Positions 1-5,948 of a stretch of DNA of 7,114 bases are shown here, piece after piece. The first letter of the stretch is position 1. Each line of letters begins with the position of its first letter. The stretch is from NCBI GenBank assembly GCA_903902945.1, contig CAIUWU010000142.1, forward strand, positions 1 to 7,114, read 5' to 3'. Origin of the DNA: an uncultured Pseudomonadota bacterium (lineage in GTDB: Bacteria; Pseudomonadota; Gammaproteobacteria; Methylococcales; Methylomonadaceae). The notes under the pieces were generated by a model. The model was not told the DNA's origin, did no database searches, and saw only the letters and a program-made list of their open reading frames with translations. The translations under genes were made by a program, and so were the position numbers.

Positions 1-1151
1 ACATCTTCAGGCTTCTCATAGCTTTTCGCCATGTCTTCAATGACTGTGCGCACTTTGCTGTCGTCGGTCTTGATTTCATTTTGGTTAATGATCTCACCCA
101 GCAGCAAGCCCAGTGTTACACGGCGTTTGGCCTGTGTTTCAAACATATCTCTTGGCAATTGCAGATCTTCCAGTTTTAAGCGCATTTTTTTGGCGCGTTC
201 TGCATAAGGCTGCATCAAAGCCTGGATTTCCTGATCGATCAGGGTATTCGGCACAGTAATGGTCAGCGTTTCATACAAAGCGTCCATCACATTGTTTTTG
301 AGTTTATTTTTTAAGCCCTGAGCCAGCTCTCTTTCCATATTGGCTTTAACATCGTTACGGAAAGTCACTGCATCACCGTCTTCAACGCCATAGGCTTTGA
401 TGAACTCTGCATCCAGCTCTGGTAACACAGGCTCCTCAACCGAAACCACTTCAATATCAAACTCAGCCGGTTTGCCAGCCAGTTTTTCATTGGTGTATTT
501 TTCAGGGAAGCTTACCGTAAAGGTTTTGCTGTCGCCTGGATTCAGACCTTTCAGTTCTTTCTCAAAACCCGGAATCATCTGGTTAGCACCAATTTCCACC
601 GCATAGTTTTCAACTTTGCCATCGGTAAAGTTTTCACCTTCGGAAGTACCGGAAAAATGAATGGTAACGCGATCACCGGTTTTTGACTTGCGTTTCAGTG
701 ACTTCCAGGTTTTTTTCTGCTGTCTTAATTTATCGATCATGGCATCGACATCAGCTTCAGTCACTTCAGCCGCTGGGCGAGTGATGGTCAAGGCAGACAC
801 GCCTTCCAGAGAAATTTCAGGATAAACCTCAAATTCGGCCACATATTCAAAGCCTTCGCTGGTTTCGAGCGGCTGAATGCTAGGGTAACCGGCAGGATTC
901 AAAGATTGTTGCTGTAACGCTTCAAAGTAAGTCGACTGAATCAAGTCACCGGTCACATCACCTTTTACGCGATCACCATATAATTTTTTGACCATGCTCG
1001 CTGGTACTTTACCAGGACGAAACCCATCGACTTTGACTTCGCGAGCCAGCTTCTTAAAGTGAACTTCCATCTTTTCCTGAACGACCGTCTCAGGGATGCT
1101 GACAGTCATTTTTCGGCTTAATTCGGATGTCTTTTCGACAGAAACTTGCAT
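1..1151 (-). CDS. tig: Trigger factor, ribosome-associated chaperone and peptidyl-prolyl isomerase (3' end off window)
   Basis: Trigger factor sits at the ribosome exit tunnel, shields nascent chains and has FKBP-type prolyl isomerase activity. My minus-strand translation gives 383 complete codons beginning MQVSVEKTSELSRKM. The ribosome-docking loop GFRPGKVP is at residues 43-50 (family signature GFRxGKxP), with NPAG at 85-88. The FKBP-like domain spans about 155-240 (DRVTIHFSG at 160-168, MIPGFEKEL at 192-200). The helical C-terminal chaperone domain follows, with LPELDAEFI at 243-251, NMEREL at 271-276 and QAKRRVTLGLLLGEII at 340-355. Family members are usually about 430-440 residues, so roughly 50 C-terminal residues lie beyond the left edge. 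The ATG at 1149-1151 is chosen because the N-terminus aligns with the family and a GAGG Shine-Dalgarno at 1159-1162 lies 7 bases upstream. A second ATG at 1154-1156 is immediately followed by TAA. The gene probably shares a transcript with the upstream tRNA-Leu. Confidence 0.97.
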   Translation of the reverse strand, partial: MQVSVEKTSELSRKMTVSIPETVVQEKMEVHFKKLAREVKVDGFRPGKVPASMVKKLYGDRVKGDVTGDLIQSTYFEALQQQSLNPAGYPSIQPLETSEGFEYVAEFEVYPEISLEGVSALTITRPAAEVTEADVDAMIDKLRQQKKTWKSLKRKSKTGDRVTIHFSGTSEGENFTDGKVENYAVEIGANQMIPGFEKELKGLNPGDSKTFTVSFPEKYTNEKLAGKPAEFDIEVVSVEEPVLPELDAEFIKAYGVEDGDAVTFRNDVKANMERELAQGLKNKLKNNVMDALYETLTITVPNTLIDQEIQALMQPYAERAKKMRLKLEDLQLPRDMFETQAKRRVTLGLLLGEIINQNEIKTDDSKVRTVIEDMAKSYEKPED

Positions 1152-1162
1152 TACATTACCTC

Positions 1163-1177
1163 AAAAAATTAAAAAAA
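1163..1177 (-). promoter_or_regulatory. tig: T-rich leader segment just before the tig ribosome-binding site
   Basis: The tRNA-tig spacer (1152-1251) ends on the minus strand with seven T, two A and six T, followed at once by GAGG. No stable GC-rich stem precedes the T run, so it does not look like an intrinsic terminator and read-through from the tRNA promoter is expected. A U-rich unstructured leader could instead help ribosome access, for example through protein S1. That last point is inference. Confidence 0.4.
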
Positions 1178-1251
1178 CAGGGATACGCTACGGAAAGGTG
1201 CAGCCAAATCATCAATTCGGAGAATCAACACAGCATCGTTAGGAATAAGAA

Positions 1252-1335
<84 letters not shown>

Positions 1336-1353
1336 AGAAAAATAGAACGGCGC

Positions 1354-1382
1354 ATTATAATCATGCGCTTCACTAAAGACAA
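1354..1382 (-). promoter_or_regulatory. Sigma70 promoter for tRNA-Leu (and probably tig)
   Basis: On the minus strand, TTGTCT (1377-1382) and a perfect TATAAT (1354-1359) are separated by 17 bases. The start site would fall near 1346-1348, about 12 bases before the mature tRNA 5' end. The segment just after the -10 is GCGCCG (1348-1353). This GC-rich discriminator is typical of stringently controlled stable-RNA promoters, so growth-rate and ppGpp control is likely by analogy. The -10 lies in the palindrome ATTATAAT (1354-1361), which also gives a -10 on the other strand. Confidence 0.8.
1356..1361 (+). promoter_or_regulatory. Possible divergent -10 element for the DUF192 gene
   Basis: The plus strand reads a perfect TATAAT here, overlapping the minus-strand TATAAT at 1354-1359 by four bases. 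Transcription would begin near 1368, leaving a leader of about 30 bases before the DUF192 start. No good -35 is present: the correctly spaced bases lie within the 5' end of the tRNA gene and match TTGACA poorly. Any activity in this direction would depend mostly on the -10. It is inferred from sequence alone. Confidence 0.4.
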
Positions 1383-1398
1383 CTCATAACCACAGCCG

Positions 1399-1851
1399 AT
1401 GCGCGATTTAGCCCTTTTCCTGACCTGTTTGGCCTGCCTCGGTAACAGCAACCTGACTAACGCGGATCAGCAGCCGTTATTACAAGGAAATCTGATGTTT
1501 AAAGCCCAAGCGCTGTCGATTGATGTCGAGATTGCCGCCACCGCAGAACAGCGACAGACCGGCCTGATGTACCGCCAGTCACTGGCGCCGGGACACGGCA
1601 TGCTGTTCGTTTTCAACGATGAAGCCATGCGTGGCGTCTGGATGAAAAACACCCTGATTCCGCTGGATGTCTTGTTTCTGAACCATAACGGGCACATTGT
1701 TTCGATGCTGGAAAACCTGCCGCCCTGCCGGCAAAGCAACTGCCCAACCTACAGCTCGGCAGTCCCGGCCAGTTTTATGCTGGAAGTCAGTGCCGGCTTT
1801 ATTACCGAACACGAGCTTCAGATCAATCAGCCAGTGGAATTACCTTTCTAG
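1399..1851 (+). CDS. DUF192 family protein, probably exported
   Basis: This is a 150-residue member of the DUF192 family, small proteins of unknown function often found in the periplasm. Family motifs occur in order: GLMYRQSL at 55-62, GMLFVF at 67-72, WMKNTLIPLDVLF at 81-93, and ENLPPC at 105-110 continuing to CPTYSS at 115-120. The N-terminus (MRDLALFLTCLACLG) is hydrophobic after one positive charge and resembles a short signal peptide. Cleavage near NLTNA-DQQ (after 22) is plausible, and no convincing lipobox is present. An in-frame TAA at 1387-1389 makes the ATG at 1399 the first possible ATG, but no clear Shine-Dalgarno precedes it. A better one precedes Met33 (1495). The gene is divergent from tRNA-Leu and converges on topA, sharing four bases at the stops. 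Function is not known, so no gene symbol is given. Confidence 0.92.
   Translation: MRDLALFLTCLACLGNSNLTNADQQPLLQGNLMFKAQALSIDVEIAATAEQRQTGLMYRQSLAPGHGMLFVFNDEAMRGVWMKNTLIPLDVLFLNHNGHIVSMLENLPPCRQSNCPTYSSAVPASFMLEVSAGFITEHELQINQPVELPF
1485..1497 (+). promoter_or_regulatory. Internal Shine-Dalgarno and alternative ATG in the DUF192 gene
   Basis: AGGA at 1485-1488 lies 6 bases before an in-frame ATG (1495-1497, Met33). This is a better ribosome-binding arrangement than the one upstream of the 1399 start. Initiation here would give a protein of about 118 residues containing the DUF192 domain without the signal peptide. It may simply be a chance purine run in coding sequence. Confidence 0.35.
1848..1851. 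other. Shared CTAG: overlapping stop codons of convergent genes
   Basis: The palindrome CTAG supplies the TAG stop of the DUF192 gene (1849-1851, plus) and the TAG stop of topA (1848-1850, minus). There is no intergenic space for an intrinsic terminator, so each transcript must extend into the antisense strand of the other gene or end by another mechanism. Confidence 0.95.
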
Positions 1852-4154
1852 CCGGCCGCTTCAGGATCCCCCTCAAAAGGCGTTGCGTAATTACATTCCT
1901 TTTGCGGACAGACTTTCTCGACACCTCGGCGTTTGGTGGTTTTCAACGTCAGGATCGGCCAATGACAGTGTGGACAGCTTTCCTTGATAGGTGCATCCCA
2001 CAAGGCATAGCTGCATTTGGGATATTCGGAACAGGAGTAAAAAATCTTCCCGCTGCGCGCCTTGCGTTTCAGAATGTCGCCTTTCTGGCATTGCGGACAG
2101 CTGACACCAGTATCCGCCGGTTTTTCAAGCGGCTCGATATGTTTGCAGGTCGGATAGCCGCTACAACCTAAAAACTTGCCATAACGACCGGTTTTAATCA
2201 CCAACGGCGACTCACACTTGGGACACACCCGCCCTTCCACCACCTCGGGCTCGGCAGCTTCGGCATTATCCTCCCCCAAATTCCGTGTGTAGGAACACGT
2301 CGGGTAATTGGTACAGCCAATAAAGCGACCATTACGCCCCAGCCGAATCGACAAAGGACTCTGACACTCAGGACACTGCTCATTGAGCGTTTCCTGGGTC
2401 ACATCTTTGCGCTGAACGCTGGTTTCCTTCTCGGTAATCAAGTGATTGAACGGCTGCCAGAAATCATTCATCAGCGGCACCCAGTCTTTTTCACCACGCG
2501 ACACCGCATCCAACTCATCTTCGAGATTAGCGGTAAAACCGTAATCGACATACTTGGTGAAATGCTCAGTCAAAAACTTATTCACAATTCGCCCCACATC
2601 GGTAGGGTGAAAGCGCTTGTTATCCAGCGTCACATACTCACGATTTTGCAGCGTGGAAATAATCGTCGCATAGGTCGAAGGTCGGCCTATCCCATGTTCT
2701 TCCAGCGCCTTAACCAGACTAGCCTCGCTGTAACGCGGCGGCGGCTCGGTAAAATGCTGATTGGCAACCACATCCTGCAACATCACTGGCCGGCCTTCTT
2801 CCATAGGCGGCAACAGGCTGTCCTGATCATCACTGGCTTCCTTGCTGTCATCGACACCCTCCAGATACACCGCCATAAATCCCGGATTGGTAACCGTGGA
2901 ACCGGTTGCTCTGAAAACATTTTTATCGCTACCACAATTCAGATCGACCGCCACCTGATTCAGAGTGGCATGAATCATCTGACAGGCAATAGTGCGCTTC
3001 CAGATCAGGTCATATAACCGGAACTGCTCGATAGTCAGATATTGCTTGACCTGCTCCGGCAAACGCCGCGCCGAAGTTGGCCGGATCGCCTCATGGGCTT
3101 CCTGAGCGTTTTTGGATTTGGTTTTAAACTGGCGCGGCTCTTTGGGCACATTATCTGCGCCGTATTTTTCGGCTATCAACCCGCGGATTTCATCCAGGGC
3201 TTCCTGAGCCAGATTCACCGAATCAGTACGCATATAGCTAATCAAACCAGCGGTTTCACCGCCCAGATCGATACCCTCATATAACTGCTGTGCAACCATC
3301 ATGGTGCGCCTGGTTGTAAAACCTAACTTACGCGCTGCTTCCTGTTGTAATGTCGAGGTAATAAATGGCGGGGCCGGATTACGGCTCCGCTGTTTCTTTT
3401 CAACTTTGGCGACGATCAGCTGACCATCACCCTGTTCCAGCAAAGTCTGCTTGACCTGCGCCGCATGGGCTGCATCGGTGATGCTGAACTGATTGAGTTT
3501 CTCGCCGGCAAAATGGGTCAGTTTGGCTTTGAACGGCTGTCCCTGAGCGCTGGCTTCGGCAATATGACTCCAGTATTCACGGGTCTGGAAAGCTTCGATT
3601 TCCAGCTCGCGCTCGACAATCATTCTTAATGCCGGACTTTGCACCCGCCCTGCCGACAGGCCGCGACGAATTTTTTTCCACAATAACGGTGACAGATTAA
3701 AACCCACCAGATAATCCAGCGCCCGGCGCGCCTGCTGGGCATTAATCAGATTCAAAGACAGCTCGGTGGGATGAGCAATCGCATCAGTCACGGCTTTTTT
3801 AGTGATCTCATGAAACACCACCCGCTTGACGTCTTTATCTTTGAGTAATCTTTTTTCCTTGAGATGTTCAAATACATGCCAGGAAATGGCTTCACCTTCG
3901 CGATCCGGGTCAGTAGCGAGATATAAGGTATCCGCAGTTTTGACTGCTTTGGCAATTTCCTGCAAATGGCGCAGGTTACGGTCGATCACCTGATATTTCA
4001 TCGCAAAATCATGCGCGGTATCGACAGCACCTTCTTTGGGAATCAAATCACGAACGTGACCATAAGAAGCCAGCACCTTGAAATCTTTACCCAGGTACTT
4101 TTCGATGGTTTTACATTTTGCAGGTGACTCTACGATGACTAAACTTTTGCTCAT
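1848..4154 (-). CDS. topA: DNA topoisomerase I (type IA)
   Basis: Type IA topoisomerase relaxes negative supercoils by cutting one strand through a 5'-phosphotyrosine, passing the other strand and resealing. The TOPRIM domain is at residues 1-120, with Glu9 (VIVESPAK) and the metal-binding TDPDREGE motif (Asp82, Asp84, Glu86). Further motifs include LSAGRVQSPALR at 166-177 and the active-site Tyr307 in LISYMRTDS, with Arg309 beside it. HGIGRPSTYATII lies at 487-499. Four 4-Cys zinc ribbons follow: C594/597/614/620, C644/647/664/670, C686/689/708/714 and C727/730/749/754. At 768 residues it is shorter than E. coli TopA (865), with a shorter TOPRIM region. The ATG at 4152-4154 matches the family N-terminus (MSKSLVIVESPAK). 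The preceding 16 bases contain no recognisable Shine-Dalgarno. It is the last gene of the dprA-smg-topA operon and overlaps the DUF192 stop by 3 bases. Confidence 0.98.
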   Translation of the reverse strand: MSKSLVIVESPAKCKTIEKYLGKDFKVLASYGHVRDLIPKEGAVDTAHDFAMKYQVIDRNLRHLQEIAKAVKTADTLYLATDPDREGEAISWHVFEHLKEKRLLKDKDVKRVVFHEITKKAVTDAIAHPTELSLNLINAQQARRALDYLVGFNLSPLLWKKIRRGLSAGRVQSPALRMIVERELEIEAFQTREYWSHIAEASAQGQPFKAKLTHFAGEKLNQFSITDAAHAAQVKQTLLEQGDGQLIVAKVEKKQRSRNPAPPFITSTLQQEAARKLGFTTRRTMMVAQQLYEGIDLGGETAGLISYMRTDSVNLAQEALDEIRGLIAEKYGADNVPKEPRQFKTKSKNAQEAHEAIRPTSARRLPEQVKQYLTIEQFRLYDLIWKRTIACQMIHATLNQVAVDLNCGSDKNVFRATGSTVTNPGFMAVYLEGVDDSKEASDDQDSLLPPMEEGRPVMLQDVVANQHFTEPPPRYSEASLVKALEEHGIGRPSTYATIISTLQNREYVTLDNKRFHPTDVGRIVNKFLTEHFTKYVDYGFTANLEDELDAVSRGEKDWVPLMNDFWQPFNHLITEKETSVQRKDVTQETLNEQCPECQSPLSIRLGRNGRFIGCTNYPTCSYTRNLGEDNAEAAEPEVVEGRVCPKCESPLVIKTGRYGKFLGCSGYPTCKHIEPLEKPADTGVSCPQCQKGDILKRKARSGKIFYSCSEYPKCSYALWDAPIKESCPHCHWPILTLKTTKRRGVEKVCPQKECNYATPFEGDPEAAG

Positions 4155-4170
4155 GCTAGGGGTAATAAAA

Positions 4171-4638
4171 TCAATGCAAAGAAGTGGGAATCAAATCGTA
4201 AACAATGTCTTCCATTCTGGAAAAAGCTGCACTTTCGCCGGGCTGACTCAGCAACACCATAAACACAATCCATTTAAGCCTGTCGAGGGTAATATCTTCA
4301 TCTTTGAGCGCGATAGCCCGGTCAATGGCAATTTCGCGATTGGCTGGCGACAAAATGCCAGTGTGTTCGAGAAACATCAGAAAGTTGCGACATTCCAGAT
4401 CCAGCACATCAACTTCTTGCGAGCTGAAAATGCGAAAGCTGGAAGCAACCGCAGGTAGCGTGATTTCGGTTTCAGCCAGAGACTCCAGCCAGTCAAACGC
4501 CTTGTTGACTTCAGGTTGCTGAAAACCGGCCTCCAGCAACTCATTGGTCAACATTGCACTGTCAGGAAAACTGTCATTGTCGTCATCGAAATAGTTTTCA
4601 AACAGATAAATCAGTACATCAAAAATATCTTCTTTCAT
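4171..4638 (-). CDS. smg: Smg family protein (DUF494)
   Basis: This 155-residue soluble protein matches the Smg family, whose molecular function is unknown. Recognisable features are the N-terminal MKEDIFDVLIYLFENYF, an acidic stretch DDDNDSFPD at 18-26, LLEAGF at 34-39, FDWLESLA at 48-55, and FRIFSSQEVDVLD leading to CRNFLMFLE (about 68-90). DRLKWIVFMVLLSQPG follows in the C-terminal third. E. coli Smg has the same layout and nearly the same length. The ATG at 4636-4638 is supported by AAAGG (4645-4649) six bases upstream, and the family N-terminus begins at the same place. It starts 12 bases after the dprA stop and ends 16 bases before topA. The dprA-smg pairing is widely conserved in gammaproteobacteria, which suggests a related role, but none is shown by the sequence. 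Confidence 0.95.
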   Translation of the reverse strand: MKEDIFDVLIYLFENYFDDDNDSFPDSAMLTNELLEAGFQQPEVNKAFDWLESLAETEITLPAVASSFRIFSSQEVDVLDLECRNFLMFLEHTGILSPANREIAIDRAIALKDEDITLDRLKWIVFMVLLSQPGESAAFSRMEDIVYDLIPTSLH

Positions 4639-4650
4639 TTAGAGCCTTTG

Positions 4651-5760
4651 TTAAATTCTGTAATAGCTGCCACCTGCCGCTGAAGCAATGTAGCCCTGAA
4701 GCTCCAAAACCAACAGTATTGAAGAAACCATTTCTACCGACAAACCACTTTCCTGTACCAAAGTATCCACGGTGGTCGGGCTGTACGCGATTAATTTCAA
4801 TAGATTTTCATGCTCCAGGTCAAGCGCTGTCTGAGATATTTCTGGAGAACCCAGGATAGGCTTTTGATTATATTGACCTAATTCTTCAAACACATCTTCG
4901 ACGGTTTCCACCAGTTTTGCCCCCTGACGGATCAGGGCATTGCATCCACGCGCCAGAGGATTATGTATAGAACCCGGAATCGCAAACACCTCGCGGTTCT
5001 GATCCAGCGCCATCCGGGCTGTTATTAATGAACCGCTCTGTTGGGCGGCCTCTACTACCAGCAATCCCATACACAAGCCACTGATAATGCGGTTACGACG
5101 CGGAAAATGATCGGCTTTTGCCGAAGTTCCGGGCGGAAATTCCGACACCAGCGCTCCTTCGGCGGCGATTTGTGTCGCCAGTTGTTTATGACTGGCCGGA
5201 TAAACCCGATCCAGCCCGGTACCGGCAACAGCAATGGTCTTGCCACCCACCTGTAAGGCGCCGCGATGACTGGCTGCATCGATACCCAAAGCCAACCCGC
5301 TGGTGATAGCCAACCCGGCAGACGCCAGCGCCTCCGCGAATTCAACTGCGGTTTTTTCGCCAATCCGTGACGGATTGCGACTGCCGACGATGGCAATCTG
5401 CGGCTCGGATAACAACCGGTGATCACCTTTGACGAATAACAAAACCGGTGCCTGACTGATTTCTCGTAATTGCGGCGGATAGTCCTGATCCTCAATCGTC
5501 AACAGATAATTATTGTCTGCTGCCAGCCAGGCCAAATCCTGCTCCACTGCAACCCAGTCGGGTTGCTGTAATCCGGCAATGATTTTTTCACTCAGACCCA
5601 GTGCTCTCAGACTGGCGGCAGACGCAGAAAAAATCTGCTCCGGCTCAAAATGCGCTAATAAGGTCTGAATGGTCTGATTGCCCAGACCGGGAATTCGCAG
5701 TAATGCGAGCCAATAGGGCGATTGCGGATTGCTGAGATTCAAATGCTTGCCGACTGTCAA
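4651..5760 (-). CDS. dprA: DNA-processing protein DprA (Smf), RecA loader
   Basis: DprA binds incoming single-stranded DNA and loads RecA during natural transformation. It is also common in species not known to be competent. The 369-residue product has an N-terminal helical region with a helix-hairpin-helix-like LRIPGLGNQTIQTLL (21-35). The DprA Rossmann-like domain follows: IVGSRNPSRIGE at 124-135, TSGLALGIDAASHRGAL at 153-169, VAGTGLDRVYP at 178-188, HFPRRNRIISGL at 218-229 and VVEAAQQSGSLITARMAL at 235-252. A C-terminal winged-helix-like segment covers about 310-369. All conserved motifs look intact. The start is unusual: TTG at 5758-5760 is used because an in-frame TAA lies at 5773-5775 and no ATG occurs until residue 231. 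Another TTG at codon 7 (5740-5742) is possible. Neither has a clear Shine-Dalgarno. It is the first gene of the operon with smg and topA. Confidence 0.96.
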   Translation of the reverse strand: MTVGKHLNLSNPQSPYWLALLRIPGLGNQTIQTLLAHFEPEQIFSASAASLRALGLSEKIIAGLQQPDWVAVEQDLAWLAADNNYLLTIEDQDYPPQLREISQAPVLLFVKGDHRLLSEPQIAIVGSRNPSRIGEKTAVEFAEALASAGLAITSGLALGIDAASHRGALQVGGKTIAVAGTGLDRVYPASHKQLATQIAAEGALVSEFPPGTSAKADHFPRRNRIISGLCMGLLVVEAAQQSGSLITARMALDQNREVFAIPGSIHNPLARGCNALIRQGAKLVETVEDVFEELGQYNQKPILGSPEISQTALDLEHENLLKLIAYSPTTVDTLVQESGLSVEMVSSILLVLELQGYIASAAGGSYYRI

Positions 5761-5790
5761 AGTGAGAGATTTTTATCGTATTTTGCGCTT

Positions 5791-5819
5791 ACAGTACCCA
5801 AAATCGATTATTGTGTAAA
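5791..5819 (-). promoter_or_regulatory. Candidate promoter for the dprA-smg-topA operon
   Basis: Minus-strand TTTACA (5814-5819, five of six to consensus) and TACTGT (5791-5796) are separated by 17 bases. The -10 matches only three bases, but they are the most important ones (TA at the start, T at the end). Transcription would begin near 5784, leaving about 24 bases before the dprA TTG. A weaker -10-like TACGAT (5775-5780) lies closer to the gene without a good -35. Confidence 0.45.
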
Positions 5820-5890
5820 AGATCATCAGGACTGAAGGCGCACAAGTGTAGCCGAAAAACCAGCCCGTCGCCTGGCAATCCGGTCTGAAT

Positions 5891-5922
5891 GCAATTTAGC
5901 GCTGCCAGCAGCAATTAACGCT
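5891..5922. repeat. Tandem imperfect repeat upstream of the DUF1614 gene, possible operator
   Basis: GCAATTTAGCGCT (5891-5903) is followed by GCAATTAACGCT (5911-5922). The two share GCAATT, and the rest aligns with one base gap and one mismatch. They begin 20 bases apart, about two helical turns, so a protein could bind both on one face of the DNA. Between and overlapping them is the inverted repeat GCTGC-CA-GCAGC (5901-5912). The block ends 26 bases before the DUF1614 start. I recognise no known regulator site. Confidence 0.4.
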
Positions 5923-5948
5923 CTCATTTACCCCAATCAGGAGATAGC

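Noticed and set aside
1002..1025. Trigger factor docking loop GFRPGKVP instead of the E. coli GFRKGKVP
   Set aside because: The family signature allows variation at this residue (GFRxGKxP), so it is not evidence of altered function.
1163..1177. T-rich run after tRNA-Leu as an intrinsic terminator
   Set aside because: No stable GC-rich stem lies just before it on the minus strand, so it does not meet the usual form of an intrinsic terminator.
1426..1443. Possible lipobox near Cys10 or Cys13 of the DUF192 protein
   Set aside because: The residues before each Cys (FLT-C and CLA-C) fit the lipoprotein pattern poorly and the preceding hydrophobic stretch is too short.
2442..3017. Open frame of 191 codons on the plus strand, antisense to topA
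   Set aside because: It lies wholly inside topA, is rich in His and Arg with no recognisable motif, and has the composition expected of a shadow of a real gene.
5055..5495. Open frame of 146 codons in another minus-strand frame within dprA
   Set aside because: It is entirely covered by conserved DprA motifs, and its Arg/Trp-rich translation matches no family I know.
5783..5811. Plus-strand promoter TTGCGC-17-GATTAT for the DUF1614 gene
   Set aside because: Only three and four of six bases match consensus, so it is not better than chance in an AT-rich intergenic region.
5901..5912. GCTGC-CA-GCAGC as an RNA hairpin
   Set aside because: A 2-base loop is too short for a full stem, so it is noted only as part of a possible protein-binding site.
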